DNA of 64,000 nt. It comes from Butyricicoccus sp. Marseille-Q5471 (GTDB lineage: Bacteria; Bacillota; Clostridia; Oscillospirales; Butyricicoccaceae). A program made the translations under genes and the position numbers. The stretch spans positions 32,460-96,459 of the forward strand of contig NZ_CATNVC010000010.1 of the NCBI RefSeq assembly GCF_951230135.1, read 5' to 3'. Shown in pieces: positions 16,501 to 25,591 of the stretch (positions within the stretch are counted from its first letter, which is position 1; each line of letters starts with the position of its first letter). The notes beneath the pieces were generated by a model, which was not told the DNA's origin, ran no database searches, and saw only the letters and a list, made by a program, of their open reading frames with translations.

Positions 16501-18651
16501 GATATCGTTGCCGGAAAAACGGAATTTAGTGGAAGAAGCCTCTTGAATGTAATATTCATTGCTATAATAGTTCTTTGATTTGTTATAGTCCGAATCCAAA
16601 AGACCAGTAAGATTAAGACCCGAAGAATAGGTGTCTCCAATGCTGGTATAGAGCATGCCGTTCATATTATCGCTGTCATTATAAACTGTAGTTCTGTTGT
16701 CGCCGGAGCCGGTTGTATTAAAGCCATCCAGACTGGAGCCGAAGTATACCATATCATATTTTTCATTGATATCTTCGATTTTACCGATGAATTCCGCGGT
16801 GGACATATGAGTGATATTAATCGAGGTCACACCGCTGTCGCTCGGCAGCCAGTCCCGCACCATCGCTTCGGTCAGCATACCGTTGAGGCTCTTAGAAGTA
16901 TTGCTGGTGCTTGTAATGGTCAGCGGCTCGATGTCCAGTACATCAATCGAGGTCTTCTTGTTCTGAATACGCTGACCGCGGTAGTTGATGATATACCGCA
17001 TACAATTGCCCATCGTAACTTCGGCGGGCAATAGCTCTTCGGAGGGTTTGTCGCGCCGCAGGAAGTTCTCATACTTAATTTCATTCATTACCGAATAATA
17101 GCAATCGCCTTCTGCGGCGGATAGTGAACCGTCAAAAGCGGTGGGCAGGTGTTTGGTGATTAAAGCGGAACGAGAATTATCGGGTGCGAAGCTGTATACA
17201 CTTCCCGCGACCATGGCCGAGGATTGAGAGCCGGCCAACGTGAGAACGAGCGCTTGCAGATTGGTCTGTGTTGCATTTTGCAGACGTTGGTCGAGCAGAA
17301 CCGGAAGTCCGTCCCGCTGCACTGCAGTTTGCAGGCGTGTGCATACGGCCGTGGTCAGGTCGTTGCCGCCGGTATATGAATTGACAAGGGATGTCATGGG
17401 GGAGGTGGGGTCAAAACCTGCCGAGAGCACGAGCAAATCGGCGGTGGCGAGCTGATCCACGGTCACCTTGCCCGCAAGTAGATCCTGCGGGGTTACCGAA
17501 ATCACCTGAATGGAAAAACGGTTGGTATCCGATTCGTCGAGCACATAGTTTAGAAACCAGTTATTATTGGAATATCCGCCGGTCACATAAATTTGGCTAT
17601 ATGCGACAGGGAATTTTTCATTGCCGGATGCACTGTAGGCATAACTGCCTTTCCCATCCCCCACATAGACATAGCCGCTGATGGTCATGGTGAAATAACC
17701 GAAGCCATTGGCGACCGGCTCAAAGCCGGAGGATACTGCACGATAGGGATGCGCCGCATCACGAACTGCGGAAGGAGCGGCAGTATCGGTAACATAGTAA
17801 TATGCGGTATCTGCATCCAGTGAAAATCCAGTGTCACCAAGCGTGCCCTTGTATTCGTAGGCGGGGATGGTCTGCGTGTCAACACTGCCGGGAGTCATCG
17901 GTTCGGTCACTGTGATTGTCTCATACATGGCTTTGCCCATGTAACTGGCCTCGTTTGCTTCCAAATCAGACAAATCTAGCTGCGCAAACACAGGTTGATA
18001 ATAATAGTAGGAGCCGTCAGTTGAAGTATCCGCAGCAGTATAAACAAAATGCTGAATGCTCTGCTGATAGTCACCGGTAGCGCCGGGGAGCAGCGTCGGA
18101 GTACTGTTTTGATTGAAGGATCCCTGATTGGCGCCCTGATAGGAGAACGTGCCGGTAATCGGTTCGGCGGCATTCTCAGTGCGAGGCTGCCCGTCTTGAT
18201 CCAGCAGTGCTATGGTCTGCGCACCGGCAGGGCGGGTGACCCAAGGCAGCGTCTCGGTATAACTGACGCTGCTTTTGAGTGGGGTATCGGTTCCGCTGCT
18301 CAGCAGACCGGCATCTCGAAGCGAGGTGAACAGCTTGTCGGCATAAGCCTTGCGCGCAGTGCTGCCCTCGGTGGAGGCGAGCACGGTTTGCCAATTCGCC
18401 GTCGGCTCCTGCCCCTTGACGTAGTAGCCGATGCTGCCGGTACCTGCCTGCGGCGTGAGCTCTACAATGGTAAAGGGAGTGCCGGAGGAGGCTTTTTCGT
18501 TCTTGATGGTCTCGATGTGCTCAAGAGACTCATAGCTTGCAGCACCGGCCAGATTGGACTCTATCATCAGAGATGCACAAAGTGCGGCCACAAGAAGCAG
18601 CGCGGTCAGGCGTGTCGCGGCTTTTTTATGTTTCATACGGAGGTTCATCAT
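13591..18651 (-). CDS. Giant secreted protein of the pilus operon (DUF5057-like)
   Basis: A 1686-residue exported protein. An N-terminal signal sequence ('LTALLLVAALCASLMIESNL', then a cleavage region ending AGAAS) is followed by a long region that I recognise, with moderate confidence, as the DUF5057 type found next to clostridial pilus genes. Two immunoglobulin-like domains lie at about residues 753-834 and 840-915 ('YSWYKNNGQ', 'YYCTATITVDGKTYTC'). Two calcium-loop-like motifs ('DQNADGRYIASEE' near 1047, 'DKNGNGKLDTTEE' near 1201) flank the later domains. There is no sortase motif and no clear membrane anchor. It is the last gene of the pilus operon, 68 bases after the pilin-like gene. Likely a pilus-associated surface or adhesive protein; inferred. 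Confidence 0.75.
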   Translation of the reverse strand: MMNLRMKHKKAATRLTALLLVAALCASLMIESNLAGAASYESLEHIETIKNEKASSGTPFTIVELTPQAGTGSIGYYVKGQEPTANWQTVLASTEGSTARKAYADKLFTSLRDAGLLSSGTDTPLKSSVSYTETLPWVTRPAGAQTIALLDQDGQPRTENAAEPITGTFSYQGANQGSFNQNSTPTLLPGATGDYQQSIQHFVYTAADTSTDGSYYYYQPVFAQLDLSDLEANEASYMGKAMYETITVTEPMTPGSVDTQTIPAYEYKGTLGDTGFSLDADTAYYYVTDTAAPSAVRDAAHPYRAVSSGFEPVANGFGYFTMTISGYVYVGDGKGSYAYSASGNEKFPVAYSQIYVTGGYSNNNWFLNYVLDESDTNRFSIQVISVTPQDLLAGKVTVDQLATADLLVLSAGFDPTSPMTSLVNSYTGGNDLTTAVCTRLQTAVQRDGLPVLLDQRLQNATQTNLQALVLTLAGSQSSAMVAGSVYSFAPDNSRSALITKHLPTAFDGSLSAAEGDCYYSVMNEIKYENFLRRDKPSEELLPAEVTMGNCMRYIINYRGQRIQNKKTSIDVLDIEPLTITSTSNTSKSLNGMLTEAMVRDWLPSDSGVTSINITHMSTAEFIGKIEDINEKYDMVYFGSSLDGFNTTGSGDNRTTVYNDSDNMNGMLYTSIGDTYSSGLNLTGLLDSDYNKSKNYYSNEYYIQEASSTKFRFSGNDITYNKKSELMDFVTSGFPVIISSNLLSDGHQASQFSVTASGSYSYYGQVTLNAVSSSVPSGSGAVTYSWYKNNGQPPVYTGSDYSFTPSAGSYYCTATITVDGKTYTCKSNTVTVSSGGLSVSPTSGDYDYNWKYLLSVNAPQVTTSGIQFSSSVSPKSASLQWYQDGYRFSSNSTITVTEPGRYYCIVVNSYGALASRTYTVSSGWQVTQNTGGTSVTIPAAGNVVNSKRVDNCSIVYETLSGILSSTNVLSTTEAAQQKNIVLKYLNLSKPSIVFAKDTNGQELKPGEYQGALQTTLIDQNKRTLSYTFTIANPTDGTPASTRYFTSLFMDQNADGRYIASEELTDLQIVNASTGKAVASGELMAGVTYTLTRQLPESFSGIIPWRLEVIKVGSERTHTSQVGYTYLKPQANEMISINILQVTSYSEQTRRTFSLAESSTYSALFNDLRAKGVYDIQINTHTVSEMNIGQNRSGRAWTLSSAERTFDKNGNGKLDTTEELTAYLGSFDMLILGFGDSYGFKENGDGLNLTVANAVSNYIKSGKAILFTHDTTSNANLPQTYSYYPGSSSSGAQQINHGWYSAYYFNAILRNLVGLDRYGVVDSTYGFSKYSPIYKELGLSRGSGTVASGYSGASLDALVKAGYSIAYQPGSSRKTLLAQTQGYTTHNLSRYRTSSLLLPTSDGRYSGGGAQSFTKYVSQVNQGQITTFPYNLNGSSRLSVAQTHEQYYQLNMNSDDIVVWYSLADPGNGEKNNYTAHYNDALNNYYIYNKGNVTYSGAGHFDPDSAEEAKLFVNTMIAAYRAGAENPTVAFESSVGTAVDYFLLPMEYSSSNSYTGSVLVGSETTAADRAITFSISDPNLATNKSVAVEFYYADDSAPSVKLTEGVVVNAKKVTLPIYLNDRQAVEGTSLRSGVLYTAYLSDEVLQAFGGSSDSSLPLYVRVVTTIGDSIYDGSAKLELRKLGLLTLR

Positions 18652-18719
18652 ATACCTGCTCCTTTCTGTTCCTGCACGCAGGACAACACCGCATGATTGC
18701 GGCTTCGCTGTCTCTTGCC

Positions 18720-19241
18720 CTAGGTGCCGCCGACCAGTACGGTCGGGTGGTTGCGCAGTGCAATGGTTTGCGTTCCGGTATAGGATTTGGTCTGCCGCTG
18801 AAACGTAAGCTCCAGCGTGATTGATTTTGCCGTAGTAGCATCGGTTGCAATGTTTGCAGAGAAGTCGGTTAAATGCTCGGCGAGCAAATCAGCGGCGGTC
18901 ACAGTGCTTGCGGGATCGCCTGATCCGAAATAAAGGCACTGATTTACGGAATCATACTGAAAAACGTAAAGAGTGCGGTCGCCTGAAGCTGCCGTTTGGA
19001 TGACGGACAACGTGTCGGCTGCGTCATCCCATTCGATACTGTCATTGCAGTCGAGCAGATACGTCTGCAGCTGTGCCAGAGCAAGCTGAGATTCATATTG
19101 CAGGCGCAGTGTGTAATTGACGGAACTGTAAGTACGCGCACCGGTGGACATAAATCCCATGGCCGCCAGTGCCAGAATGCCCATGATGGCAGAGCCGACA
19201 ATCAGCTCCACCAGAGTAAAGCCCTTGTTGTGATGTTTCAT
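18720..19241 (-). CDS. Minor pilin, PilW/GspJ-like
   Basis: A 173-residue prepilin. The short leader 'MKHHNKG' precedes 'FTLVELIVGSAIMGILALAA', the class III signal with Glu at +5 and a membrane/assembly helix. PilD-type processing after Gly7 and N-methylation of Phe are expected. The C-terminal part is a small beta-rich head domain. It lies 14 bases downstream of the next minor pilin, inside the operon. Minor pilins of this group prime pilus assembly at the tip. Confidence 0.88.
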   Translation of the reverse strand: MKHHNKGFTLVELIVGSAIMGILALAAMGFMSTGARTYSSVNYTLRLQYESQLALAQLQTYLLDCNDSIEWDDAADTLSVIQTAASGDRTLYVFQYDSVNQCLYFGSGDPASTVTAADLLAEHLTDFSANIATDATTAKSITLELTFQRQTKSYTGTQTIALRNHPTVLVGGT

Positions 19242-19255
19242 ATCCCGGTACCCCC

Positions 19256-19768
19256 TTATCGGTTCATCCGGTGGTAACCGGTAGAAGGTGTGAGCGTGAT
19301 AGAGCGACTGCCCACAGTGATTGCAGTGCAGTATTCATTGCCCGTCCAGAAGAAATCTTCCGAGCGATCTGCGGCCTTGCGCAGAGGGAGGAATGCACCG
19401 GTCTCCCGGTCAAACGCCAGACATAGGCTTTGCGTTTCTGAAATGGCAGGACTGACAGCTCCGGCGCTGAAGGTGAGGTCGAGATTGTCCGAGCCCAGCT
19501 TTTCTTCGCCGCGCGGCGAGCCGTCGGTATAGACTGCGCCATAGTAGTCACCGTTCTTCACATACAATCGGAGATAGGGTGATTTTCCGCCGCTTAGAGT
19601 GGTGACCCGGCATTGCGAGAGCAGCGCATCAATGCTACTGACACATTTACGGGCGCGGCTGGAAGAAACAGTGGAAATGGACATGCCTGCCGCCGTGGCG
19701 AGAATGCCCAGAATCGCGATGACCACAATCAGCTCGATCAGTGTAAATCCTTTGTAATTTTGCTTCAT
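19256..19768 (-). CDS. Minor pilin, FimT/GspH-like
   Basis: A 170-residue prepilin with leader 'MKQNYKG' and 'FTLIELIVVIAILGILATAA'. The ATG at 19768 is chosen because AAGGAGG lies 9 bases upstream; a farther in-frame ATG at 19789 would give an over-long leader. The globular part ('YLRLYVKNGDYYGAVYTDG') matches GspH/FimT style heads, which can bind DNA or cap pili. Genes on either side encode other minor pilins. Confidence 0.88.
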   Translation of the reverse strand: MKQNYKGFTLIELIVVIAILGILATAAGMSISTVSSSRARKCVSSIDALLSQCRVTTLSGGKSPYLRLYVKNGDYYGAVYTDGSPRGEEKLGSDNLDLTFSAGAVSPAISETQSLCLAFDRETGAFLPLRKAADRSEDFFWTGNEYCTAITVGSRSITLTPSTGYHRMNR

Positions 19769-19794
19769 AGGCCATCGCCTCCTTTTCAATCAAG

Positions 19795-21858
19795 TTAGTT
19801 TTTGGACCAGTTTCGGAACGCAACCAGGCTGTCCAAACTCCAGTTACTGCTGCCGCCGCCGACGGTATTGCCGCCCTCGGTAACGCCGACGTTCAGGAAG
19901 TCGCTGAACTGCTGACCTGCCTCGTTTAGTCCGGTGAATGCACCGATAACTTCTTCTTCGTTGGATACAACGGCATTGACCGAGCCGGTCATCGTGATGG
20001 TATTGCCGGAAATAATCAGTCCGCTGAAGTCGCGGTGCACGGTCACATTGCCGGTCGCGAGGATGACACGCACCGTGTCGGGCGTGTCGCTGTTGATGGT
20101 GTAATCGCCGCGCACGATGAGTGCGACTGGTTGAAAAACACCGTTTTTATCCTGATAAAACCACGTTTTGCCTTCTGCAAGGTCGGCAAGTGCAGTGCCT
20201 TTCACCAGATAGTCATAGGGGTTGGTCGCTGTGGTGGTGCTGTTGTTCGCGGACAGGGTGACGCACAGCTGACCATACATTTTGCTGAGCTGAGAAGCGG
20301 TGGTCGTCAAGCTGTCGGCAGGAACGTACTCGCGCAGTGCGTAAGCATCGGTATCCGCATTTTTGACCAGCGTATAGCCAGAGGTCTGGGTGCTGCCGAG
20401 CGCGGTGGAAAGAGTGGTGTACATTTCCAAGTATTCGGTGAGTTGTGCCTGATTTTGGGTGAAGTAATCCTTAAAATGGCGGTTAGCATCCTCCACCGTG
20501 GGGAACTTCATAAAGTAGTAGTAAATCTTCTGATGGGCACCGTTTACACTGAGTATCACGGGTTGGGGCGTTACACCATAGGCGCGCAGCGCCGAGCCGG
20601 ACCGCAGCGTGACCGTCGGCGCGGGTTCACTGGTGCCCAGCGGAAGCGGATTGCGGGCTACACCCTCCAGCTCGCTGACGGGAATGAGATACGCCTGCTG
20701 ATTGCTCTTAACGGAAACGGATTCGCCCATAAGCACGCTGCCGTTGACGACGGAAGGACTTACCGAGCCGGTTACAAAGCTGTTGCCGGCCAGCATCAGA
20801 CGTTTAGCATGAGAAAGGTCAAGCGTGGTATCACGGCCGTTGATGAGAATCGCACTGCTTTTCGTGGCGTCGGTCAGGCTGCTGCCAAAACCGTAGTAGC
20901 TGCCGTTTAAGTAGACGCTTGATTGCGTGCCGTCAAGCGTGAGGTCATCGGCCACGTAGGCCGTGCCTTGCAAATTGAGCGTGCCTGTCGAGTCCAGCAC
21001 GATGCGGTTGGCCCATAAGTTTGCATTGTCTGCCACAGTGAAGCGGTAGCCATTGCGCGGGCCTGCATCCCGGATTGCAACATTGCCTCCGCAAATCAGC
21101 GTGCCGCCCTGAATGGTCAGTGAATTGCCGGCGGTGCTCAGGTCAATCCGTCCTGCGTAGGCACTGCCGGTGATGTCGAGCGTGCTGTTGCCAATGGTCT
21201 GCTCAAGCGACTCCTTGGCGATAACGGCAAACTGAGGCAGGCCGGAAATGCTGTATTCCGAGAACAGGTAGTAGAAATCCGGCATACGGATGATGATGTC
21301 GCTGGTAACTGTTTCGGTCAGATCGTTATGACTGCAGGAGACACTGACGTTTTTCAGCGTGATGACGCCGCCTGAATAGCGCGCGTCCCGCACGCCGGAG
21401 GTATCCACCGTGGCATCGGCCGGAGCGGTCAGAAAAGTGCTTAGCACGTTGGGGTTGTAGGTGTAGATGCCACCGCCGACCGGCGCGAACAGCGCGCTGC
21501 CACCGGCGTTTTTCCAACTCCAAACCGCTTTACGAAACTGCTCCTGAAACTGGGTGGTCATATCGGTGGTAGCGTAATAATGGCTGTAATTTACAAGCGC
21601 ATCCTGATACGCGGCAGCGATGGATTCGGTTACCACCTGCTGTACACCGGCTTGAATCTCAGTCATGGCAGAGGCGGCATCATAAAAGGTTTCCTTGCCC
21701 TGACGCTCCGTGACCTTCATCAGGAAGCCGGTGTAGGACATGTACAGCAGGGTAGCGCCCAGAATGGATACGAACAGCATGCACACCAGCACGGTGACGA
21801 TGCCGGAACCCCGGTTGTCACGCAGGGCATTCAGGCGCTCTTTCCAGTTTCGGAACAT
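19795..21858 (-). CDS. PilX-like pilus assembly protein, unusually large
   Basis: A 687-residue protein. 'NRGSGIVTVLVCMLFVSILG' near residues 15-34 is a PilX-type N-terminal helix following a Gly but lacking the usual Glu at +5. After it come a helical region and long beta-rich repeats ('LDITGSAYAGRIDLST', 'LNLQGTAYVADDLTLDG', 'LDLSHAKRLMLAGNSFV') of the kind seen in polymer-forming or beta-helix proteins. The start is ATG at 21858, where GGAGGAACGGCAT gives a good SD. Classical PilX is under 250 residues, so this is a much-extended version, possibly the pilus-tip or cell-wall docking subunit. Confidence 0.7.
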   Translation of the reverse strand: MFRNWKERLNALRDNRGSGIVTVLVCMLFVSILGATLLYMSYTGFLMKVTERQGKETFYDAASAMTEIQAGVQQVVTESIAAAYQDALVNYSHYYATTDMTTQFQEQFRKAVWSWKNAGGSALFAPVGGGIYTYNPNVLSTFLTAPADATVDTSGVRDARYSGGVITLKNVSVSCSHNDLTETVTSDIIIRMPDFYYLFSEYSISGLPQFAVIAKESLEQTIGNSTLDITGSAYAGRIDLSTAGNSLTIQGGTLICGGNVAIRDAGPRNGYRFTVADNANLWANRIVLDSTGTLNLQGTAYVADDLTLDGTQSSVYLNGSYYGFGSSLTDATKSSAILINGRDTTLDLSHAKRLMLAGNSFVTGSVSPSVVNGSVLMGESVSVKSNQQAYLIPVSELEGVARNPLPLGTSEPAPTVTLRSGSALRAYGVTPQPVILSVNGAHQKIYYYFMKFPTVEDANRHFKDYFTQNQAQLTEYLEMYTTLSTALGSTQTSGYTLVKNADTDAYALREYVPADSLTTTASQLSKMYGQLCVTLSANNSTTTATNPYDYLVKGTALADLAEGKTWFYQDKNGVFQPVALIVRGDYTINSDTPDTVRVILATGNVTVHRDFSGLIISGNTITMTGSVNAVVSNEEEVIGAFTGLNEAGQQFSDFLNVGVTEGGNTVGGGSSNWSLDSLVAFRNWSKN

Positions 21859-21892
21859 ATGCCGTTCCTCCTTTCTCAAAATCGGGACGCCG

Positions 21893-23113
21893 TTACTGCA
21901 GCTTGGTGGTATGGAAAGAATAAATCGGATCTCCGCTGAAATCGCTTCCGGCAGGATAGAGATCCACGGTCACCTGATACAGACGGTTGCGCGAGGTCTT
22001 GTCTACCAACGTGCCAGACAGGTTGCCGGTGTAGCTGACATAGGTACTGCGGTAGATATTGAATCGCACGGTCGCAATGCTTGTTTCATCATCCAGCTTG
22101 ACTGCGGCATTGGACAGGATAGTCGCACCGGCATTCGGTGCGCAGGTCTGACGCAGGTCAATCTGCGCACGGTATTGGTTTTCTGCACCGGCCAGTTCGG
22201 TATCACTGAGCGAAGGGTCGCGCTGCTTGACGAGAAACAGGGTGAAGGGAATGTTGCTTCGGTTGTACACGGTAATCAGGTCTGCGGTTTGGCCGCGCTG
22301 TGTGTACCACGGATAGTACAGCAGATAGATGTCCGGAGTTTTGCCGCCGGACAGATCGAAACCCTGCGGGAAGAGGGACATATGCGTGTCCGCTTCCTCA
22401 AAAGATCCACGCACGGTTTCGGTGGCATCCAACAGTCCGCCGCCCGCATCGTACAGGTGCTTTTCATAAGTATAGCGGTATTGATATCGGTAGGTAAGTT
22501 CCGCAGACAGCTTGCCGTCCGTCTCGGTTGTATCCAGTATGATTTCACGCGAGATAACTGCACTACCACGGTTGTAGGAGCCGTCAATGGTCAGCAGGTG
22601 CTGCTCAAAAGCGTCCCAAGAGCGGGTGTCGACATCGTCGCTGCCGTGCACGATGGGCTGCGCATATACCGCATCCATCGCGGAGTAGTTGGTCACCGGA
22701 ATATCATTGATTGCGGCATAGCCGCTGTCTGCGCTGAGCGTGGCCATAGCGCTGAATTCAGTAGAACCGGAGGTGATACCGGTCACGCCGATGTGATAGG
22801 AGTCCGCGCGGTAGCTTTGCGTGTTTGCGTCGGCGGTGTAACCGGTTCCGTCATAGGTGTAAAAACCGGCGCTGACACCGTGCAGCGCGTCGCTTGGATT
22901 ATTCAGCAGGTCACTTAAGCTGGCGGCTTCGATGGATTCCGCAACATTTTGCGCGGCCAGCGTAGCGTCGCCCAGTTTGCGGCTGCGGGCGGCCGTACCG
23001 GCAGAGGTAACAAAGGTTTGCAGCAGCGGAGTCACGACGATGCCGAGAATCACGATGGCAATGAGAAGCTCTACCAGAGAAAATCCCTGATTGCTGCTAT
23101 TTTTGCGCTTCAA
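21893..23113 (-). CDS. Minor pilin, PilV-like, with TTG start
   Basis: A 406-residue prepilin. The TTG at 23113 is preferred: AGGAAGGAGG lies 8 bases upstream and the product has an ordinary leader ('MKRKNSSNQG' before 'FSLVELLIAIVILGIVVTPL'). An ATG at 23140 has no ribosome-binding site. The body after residue 40 is large for a minor pilin and rich in Tyr, Thr and Asp. It lies between pilO and the PilX-like gene in the operon. Confidence 0.82.
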   Translation of the reverse strand: MKRKNSSNQGFSLVELLIAIVILGIVVTPLLQTFVTSAGTAARSRKLGDATLAAQNVAESIEAASLSDLLNNPSDALHGVSAGFYTYDGTGYTADANTQSYRADSYHIGVTGITSGSTEFSAMATLSADSGYAAINDIPVTNYSAMDAVYAQPIVHGSDDVDTRSWDAFEQHLLTIDGSYNRGSAVISREIILDTTETDGKLSAELTYRYQYRYTYEKHLYDAGGGLLDATETVRGSFEEADTHMSLFPQGFDLSGGKTPDIYLLYYPWYTQRGQTADLITVYNRSNIPFTLFLVKQRDPSLSDTELAGAENQYRAQIDLRQTCAPNAGATILSNAAVKLDDETSIATVRFNIYRSTYVSYTGNLSGTLVDKTSRNRLYQVTVDLYPAGSDFSGDPIYSFHTTKLQ

Positions 23114-23146
23114 GGCCGCCGCCTCCTTCCTGCGAGTCATTCAGAA

Positions 23147-23803
23147 TCAGGTTGTGCCGAACAAATCGGAGACACCCTTGCTGGTTTTGGGCATGATGGC
23201 AGGCTCATAAACCGCACCGTCCCAATTAATATAGTACTTGGAAATGCTAAAGCTGCCGGACAGGCCGCCGGTCTCGGCGTTATAGCTGAGAGAAACAGAG
23301 TCCAGTGCGGTGCGCTGCCTGCTGTCGTACAGATATTGGATGCCCTGCTTGAGCTGAGGATAGTTGAGCGTGCAGGTCATGACCACGCCTGTGCGGTAGG
23401 CAGATAAATCCGCCCGTTTCAGTTCACCATCCTGCTCAACATCACAGGGAAATTCGAGTAGCAGTCCGGGCTCGTCGAAGGACACACTGTCCATCGTCAG
23501 GCCGACCTTCTTTTCCATGTCCAACAGGTAAACCAGAAAGTCTTCGTTTTCAATGTCCGCAGGGTAGTGCGTCAGCTGCTCGGCGATAGCCGTGCGGGAG
23601 TCCTCAATGCCCTGCTCGTAGGTGGCGAGGTTCAGGTATTGCTCCTCCAATGCGGCGAGCTGTGGCTCCAGCTCGCTGATCGCGGTATGAACTTCCGCCG
23701 ATTTCTCCTGATAGTGGGTGAACATTGTGAAATACAGCAGCAGAAAAATAAGCAGGCCAGCCAGTATGAGCAGCAGCTTAATATCGCGTTTGGAAATCTT
23801 CAT
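23147..23803 (-). CDS. pilO: Type IV pilus alignment protein PilO
   Basis: A 218-residue bitopic membrane protein with a single N-terminal membrane helix ('LLLILAGLLIFLLLYFTMF', residues 10-28), a coiled coil (about 35-75) and a ferredoxin-like C-terminal domain. PilO pairs with PilN to link PilM and the motors to the pilus. It begins 15 bases after the PilM/PilN fusion gene. Confidence 0.85.
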   Translation of the reverse strand: MKISKRDIKLLLILAGLLIFLLLYFTMFTHYQEKSAEVHTAISELEPQLAALEEQYLNLATYEQGIEDSRTAIAEQLTHYPADIENEDFLVYLLDMEKKVGLTMDSVSFDEPGLLLEFPCDVEQDGELKRADLSAYRTGVVMTCTLNYPQLKQGIQYLYDSRQRTALDSVSLSYNAETGGLSGSFSISKYYINWDGAVYEPAIMPKTSKGVSDLFGTT

Positions 23804-23818
23804 GTGTTGCTTCCTCCC

Positions 23819-25504
23819 TTATTCCGCAGGTGCTGCCGGCGTTTCAGCGTTCGGCTCTGCTGCGTTCTGCGTTTCCGCGGTTCCCCCGGCGGCGGCCTGT
23901 TCTGCCGCGGCTTGTGCGGCGGCGGCTTCGGCAGCGGCTGCCTCGGCGGCGGCATAGCCGCAGGTAAGAGTGAATGAGGCCGTGGTCAATCCGGTATCGT
24001 CGGCAGACTCGGTGATGGTGCCGACTGTGATATTGGAGATGCTTTCAAAGGTGCGCATCTGGTCGATGACCACAGCGGCCTCCTCCATACCGGGGGTGGT
24101 GACGTTCATCGTCACGCCATCCGCACCGCACACGGCGGAGAGCAGCTGGATGCTCGAGGGCATCTTACGCTCCATTTCCTCCAAAAAGTCGACCAGTTCG
24201 GCGTTCGGCGTTTCAGAATACCCGTTTACCACGGAGAAGTTATCGGAAAACTGCTGATATTCGAGATAAGTATTATAGGTCTCGGATACGTGAGACAGCT
24301 CGCTCATGCGCTGCTGAATTTTATCCTGTCGGTTGACGGCGAGCAGATAGCCGACCACGGAAGCGATGGACATGCCTACCGCAACGACAACGCACAATCC
24401 GCAGATGACAATGCCGGAGGTCAGCGAATCGTTCTCGGCTTTCCCCTTTCCGGCACGTCTGCGCTGACGCAGTTCCTCGGGCAGTAAATCAAGGGGGGAC
24501 ACCAGACTGCCGATGCAGGAAATATAGGCGGACACACCCTCAATGGAATTTGCCACAAATTCTACGCCGGATACCTCGGTCAACAGCATGGTCTCTTCGC
24601 CCAATTCTTCAGCAACCATGCGCTGCAGTCCTGCAATTTGTGAGCATACGCCCATCAGCACGACTTGCTCGGCGGTTTCGTTCACGCGGCCGGACTTGAA
24701 AAAGTCAGCACTGCGGGCGATACCGCCAACCAGACGGCTCAGGCAGTCCGTGCGGTCTTCCTCGGAGAGCAGGGAAGAGAGCCAGTTCTCATCAGAGGTC
24801 TGCTCCAGTGTGCTCAAGTACTCTTCATCCGGCCGTCCGGCGGCGTGCAGCGCGGCAGTCACCAAATCATGGCCGCCGAAGCTGAAGCTGCGCTGCAGCA
24901 AAAGCAGACCGTTCTGCATGAAGGTGACCATGGTGTGCGTCAGCCCCACATCCACATACATAACAACCTTGGTGCTCGGCACACCGCGCAGTACCTGATA
25001 CTGGCTGTTGCCGCAGTAGTCGATGGCGCTCAGAATAAGGTCGGCCTGCTCGGCCAGACGCATGTAGCCTACGAGCAGCGGCTTAGGCGCCGCCATGACG
25101 AGCACACGGCAGCCGGGTTCGGGTTCGCCGGTGCGTTCGAGCAGGTTGTAAGCCACCTGATAGTTGCTCATGTCCACAGGGAAGTAGTCCTGCGCGTTGG
25201 TCTCCACCACGGATTTCAGGCGGTTATCCTTCACGGGTGGCAGCGTAACTTCGCGGCTGGCAACCTTGGAGGAGGACAGTGTGAAGGTCACGTTTTTCAC
25301 ATCGGAAGCACCGTGTTCGGCCAGTTCCGCGCGCAGACGTTCAGCCAACGCTTTGGGATCGACAATCTGTCCGTCGCTGACGGTCTGACTGGGCGTTTGA
25401 AACAGGAAGCTGTCCTGAATCTGATAATTTTTGCCCTTTTTGATGGAGCAGCACACCTTGACCAGGTGATCGCCCACCTCAATATTCAATACTTTTGCGG
25501 CCAT
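23819..25504 (-). CDS. PilM-PilN fusion
   Basis: A 561-residue fusion. Residues 1-345 are PilM, an actin-fold ATP-binding protein ('VLNIEVGDHLVKV', 'MYVDVGLTHTMVTF', 'SFGGHDLVTAALHAA'). Residues 363-389 are one membrane helix, and 390-515 the PilN coiled coil and ferredoxin-like domain. The tail (517-561) is Ala/Glu/Pro-rich. PilM and PilN are normally separate and bind each other through the PilN N-terminal peptide ('PLDLLPEELRQRRR' here, residues 337-350), which here is the linker. The start is ATG at 25504 rather than a TTG at 25546. Confidence 0.85.
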   Translation of the reverse strand: MAAKVLNIEVGDHLVKVCCSIKKGKNYQIQDSFLFQTPSQTVSDGQIVDPKALAERLRAELAEHGASDVKNVTFTLSSSKVASREVTLPPVKDNRLKSVVETNAQDYFPVDMSNYQVAYNLLERTGEPEPGCRVLVMAAPKPLLVGYMRLAEQADLILSAIDYCGNSQYQVLRGVPSTKVVMYVDVGLTHTMVTFMQNGLLLLQRSFSFGGHDLVTAALHAAGRPDEEYLSTLEQTSDENWLSSLLSEEDRTDCLSRLVGGIARSADFFKSGRVNETAEQVVLMGVCSQIAGLQRMVAEELGEETMLLTEVSGVEFVANSIEGVSAYISCIGSLVSPLDLLPEELRQRRRAGKGKAENDSLTSGIVICGLCVVVAVGMSIASVVGYLLAVNRQDKIQQRMSELSHVSETYNTYLEYQQFSDNFSVVNGYSETPNAELVDFLEEMERKMPSSIQLLSAVCGADGVTMNVTTPGMEEAAVVIDQMRTFESISNITVGTITESADDTGLTTASFTLTCGYAAAEAAAAEAAAAQAAAEQAAAGGTAETQNAAEPNAETPAAPAE

Positions 25505-25591
25505 AGCGGAAATGGTCTCCCCTCTGTCGTGGAATATGTTTATCAATGAAGCTCAAATGAGCGGGATTGCAAAGTTAAATGCGGTGAAAGG

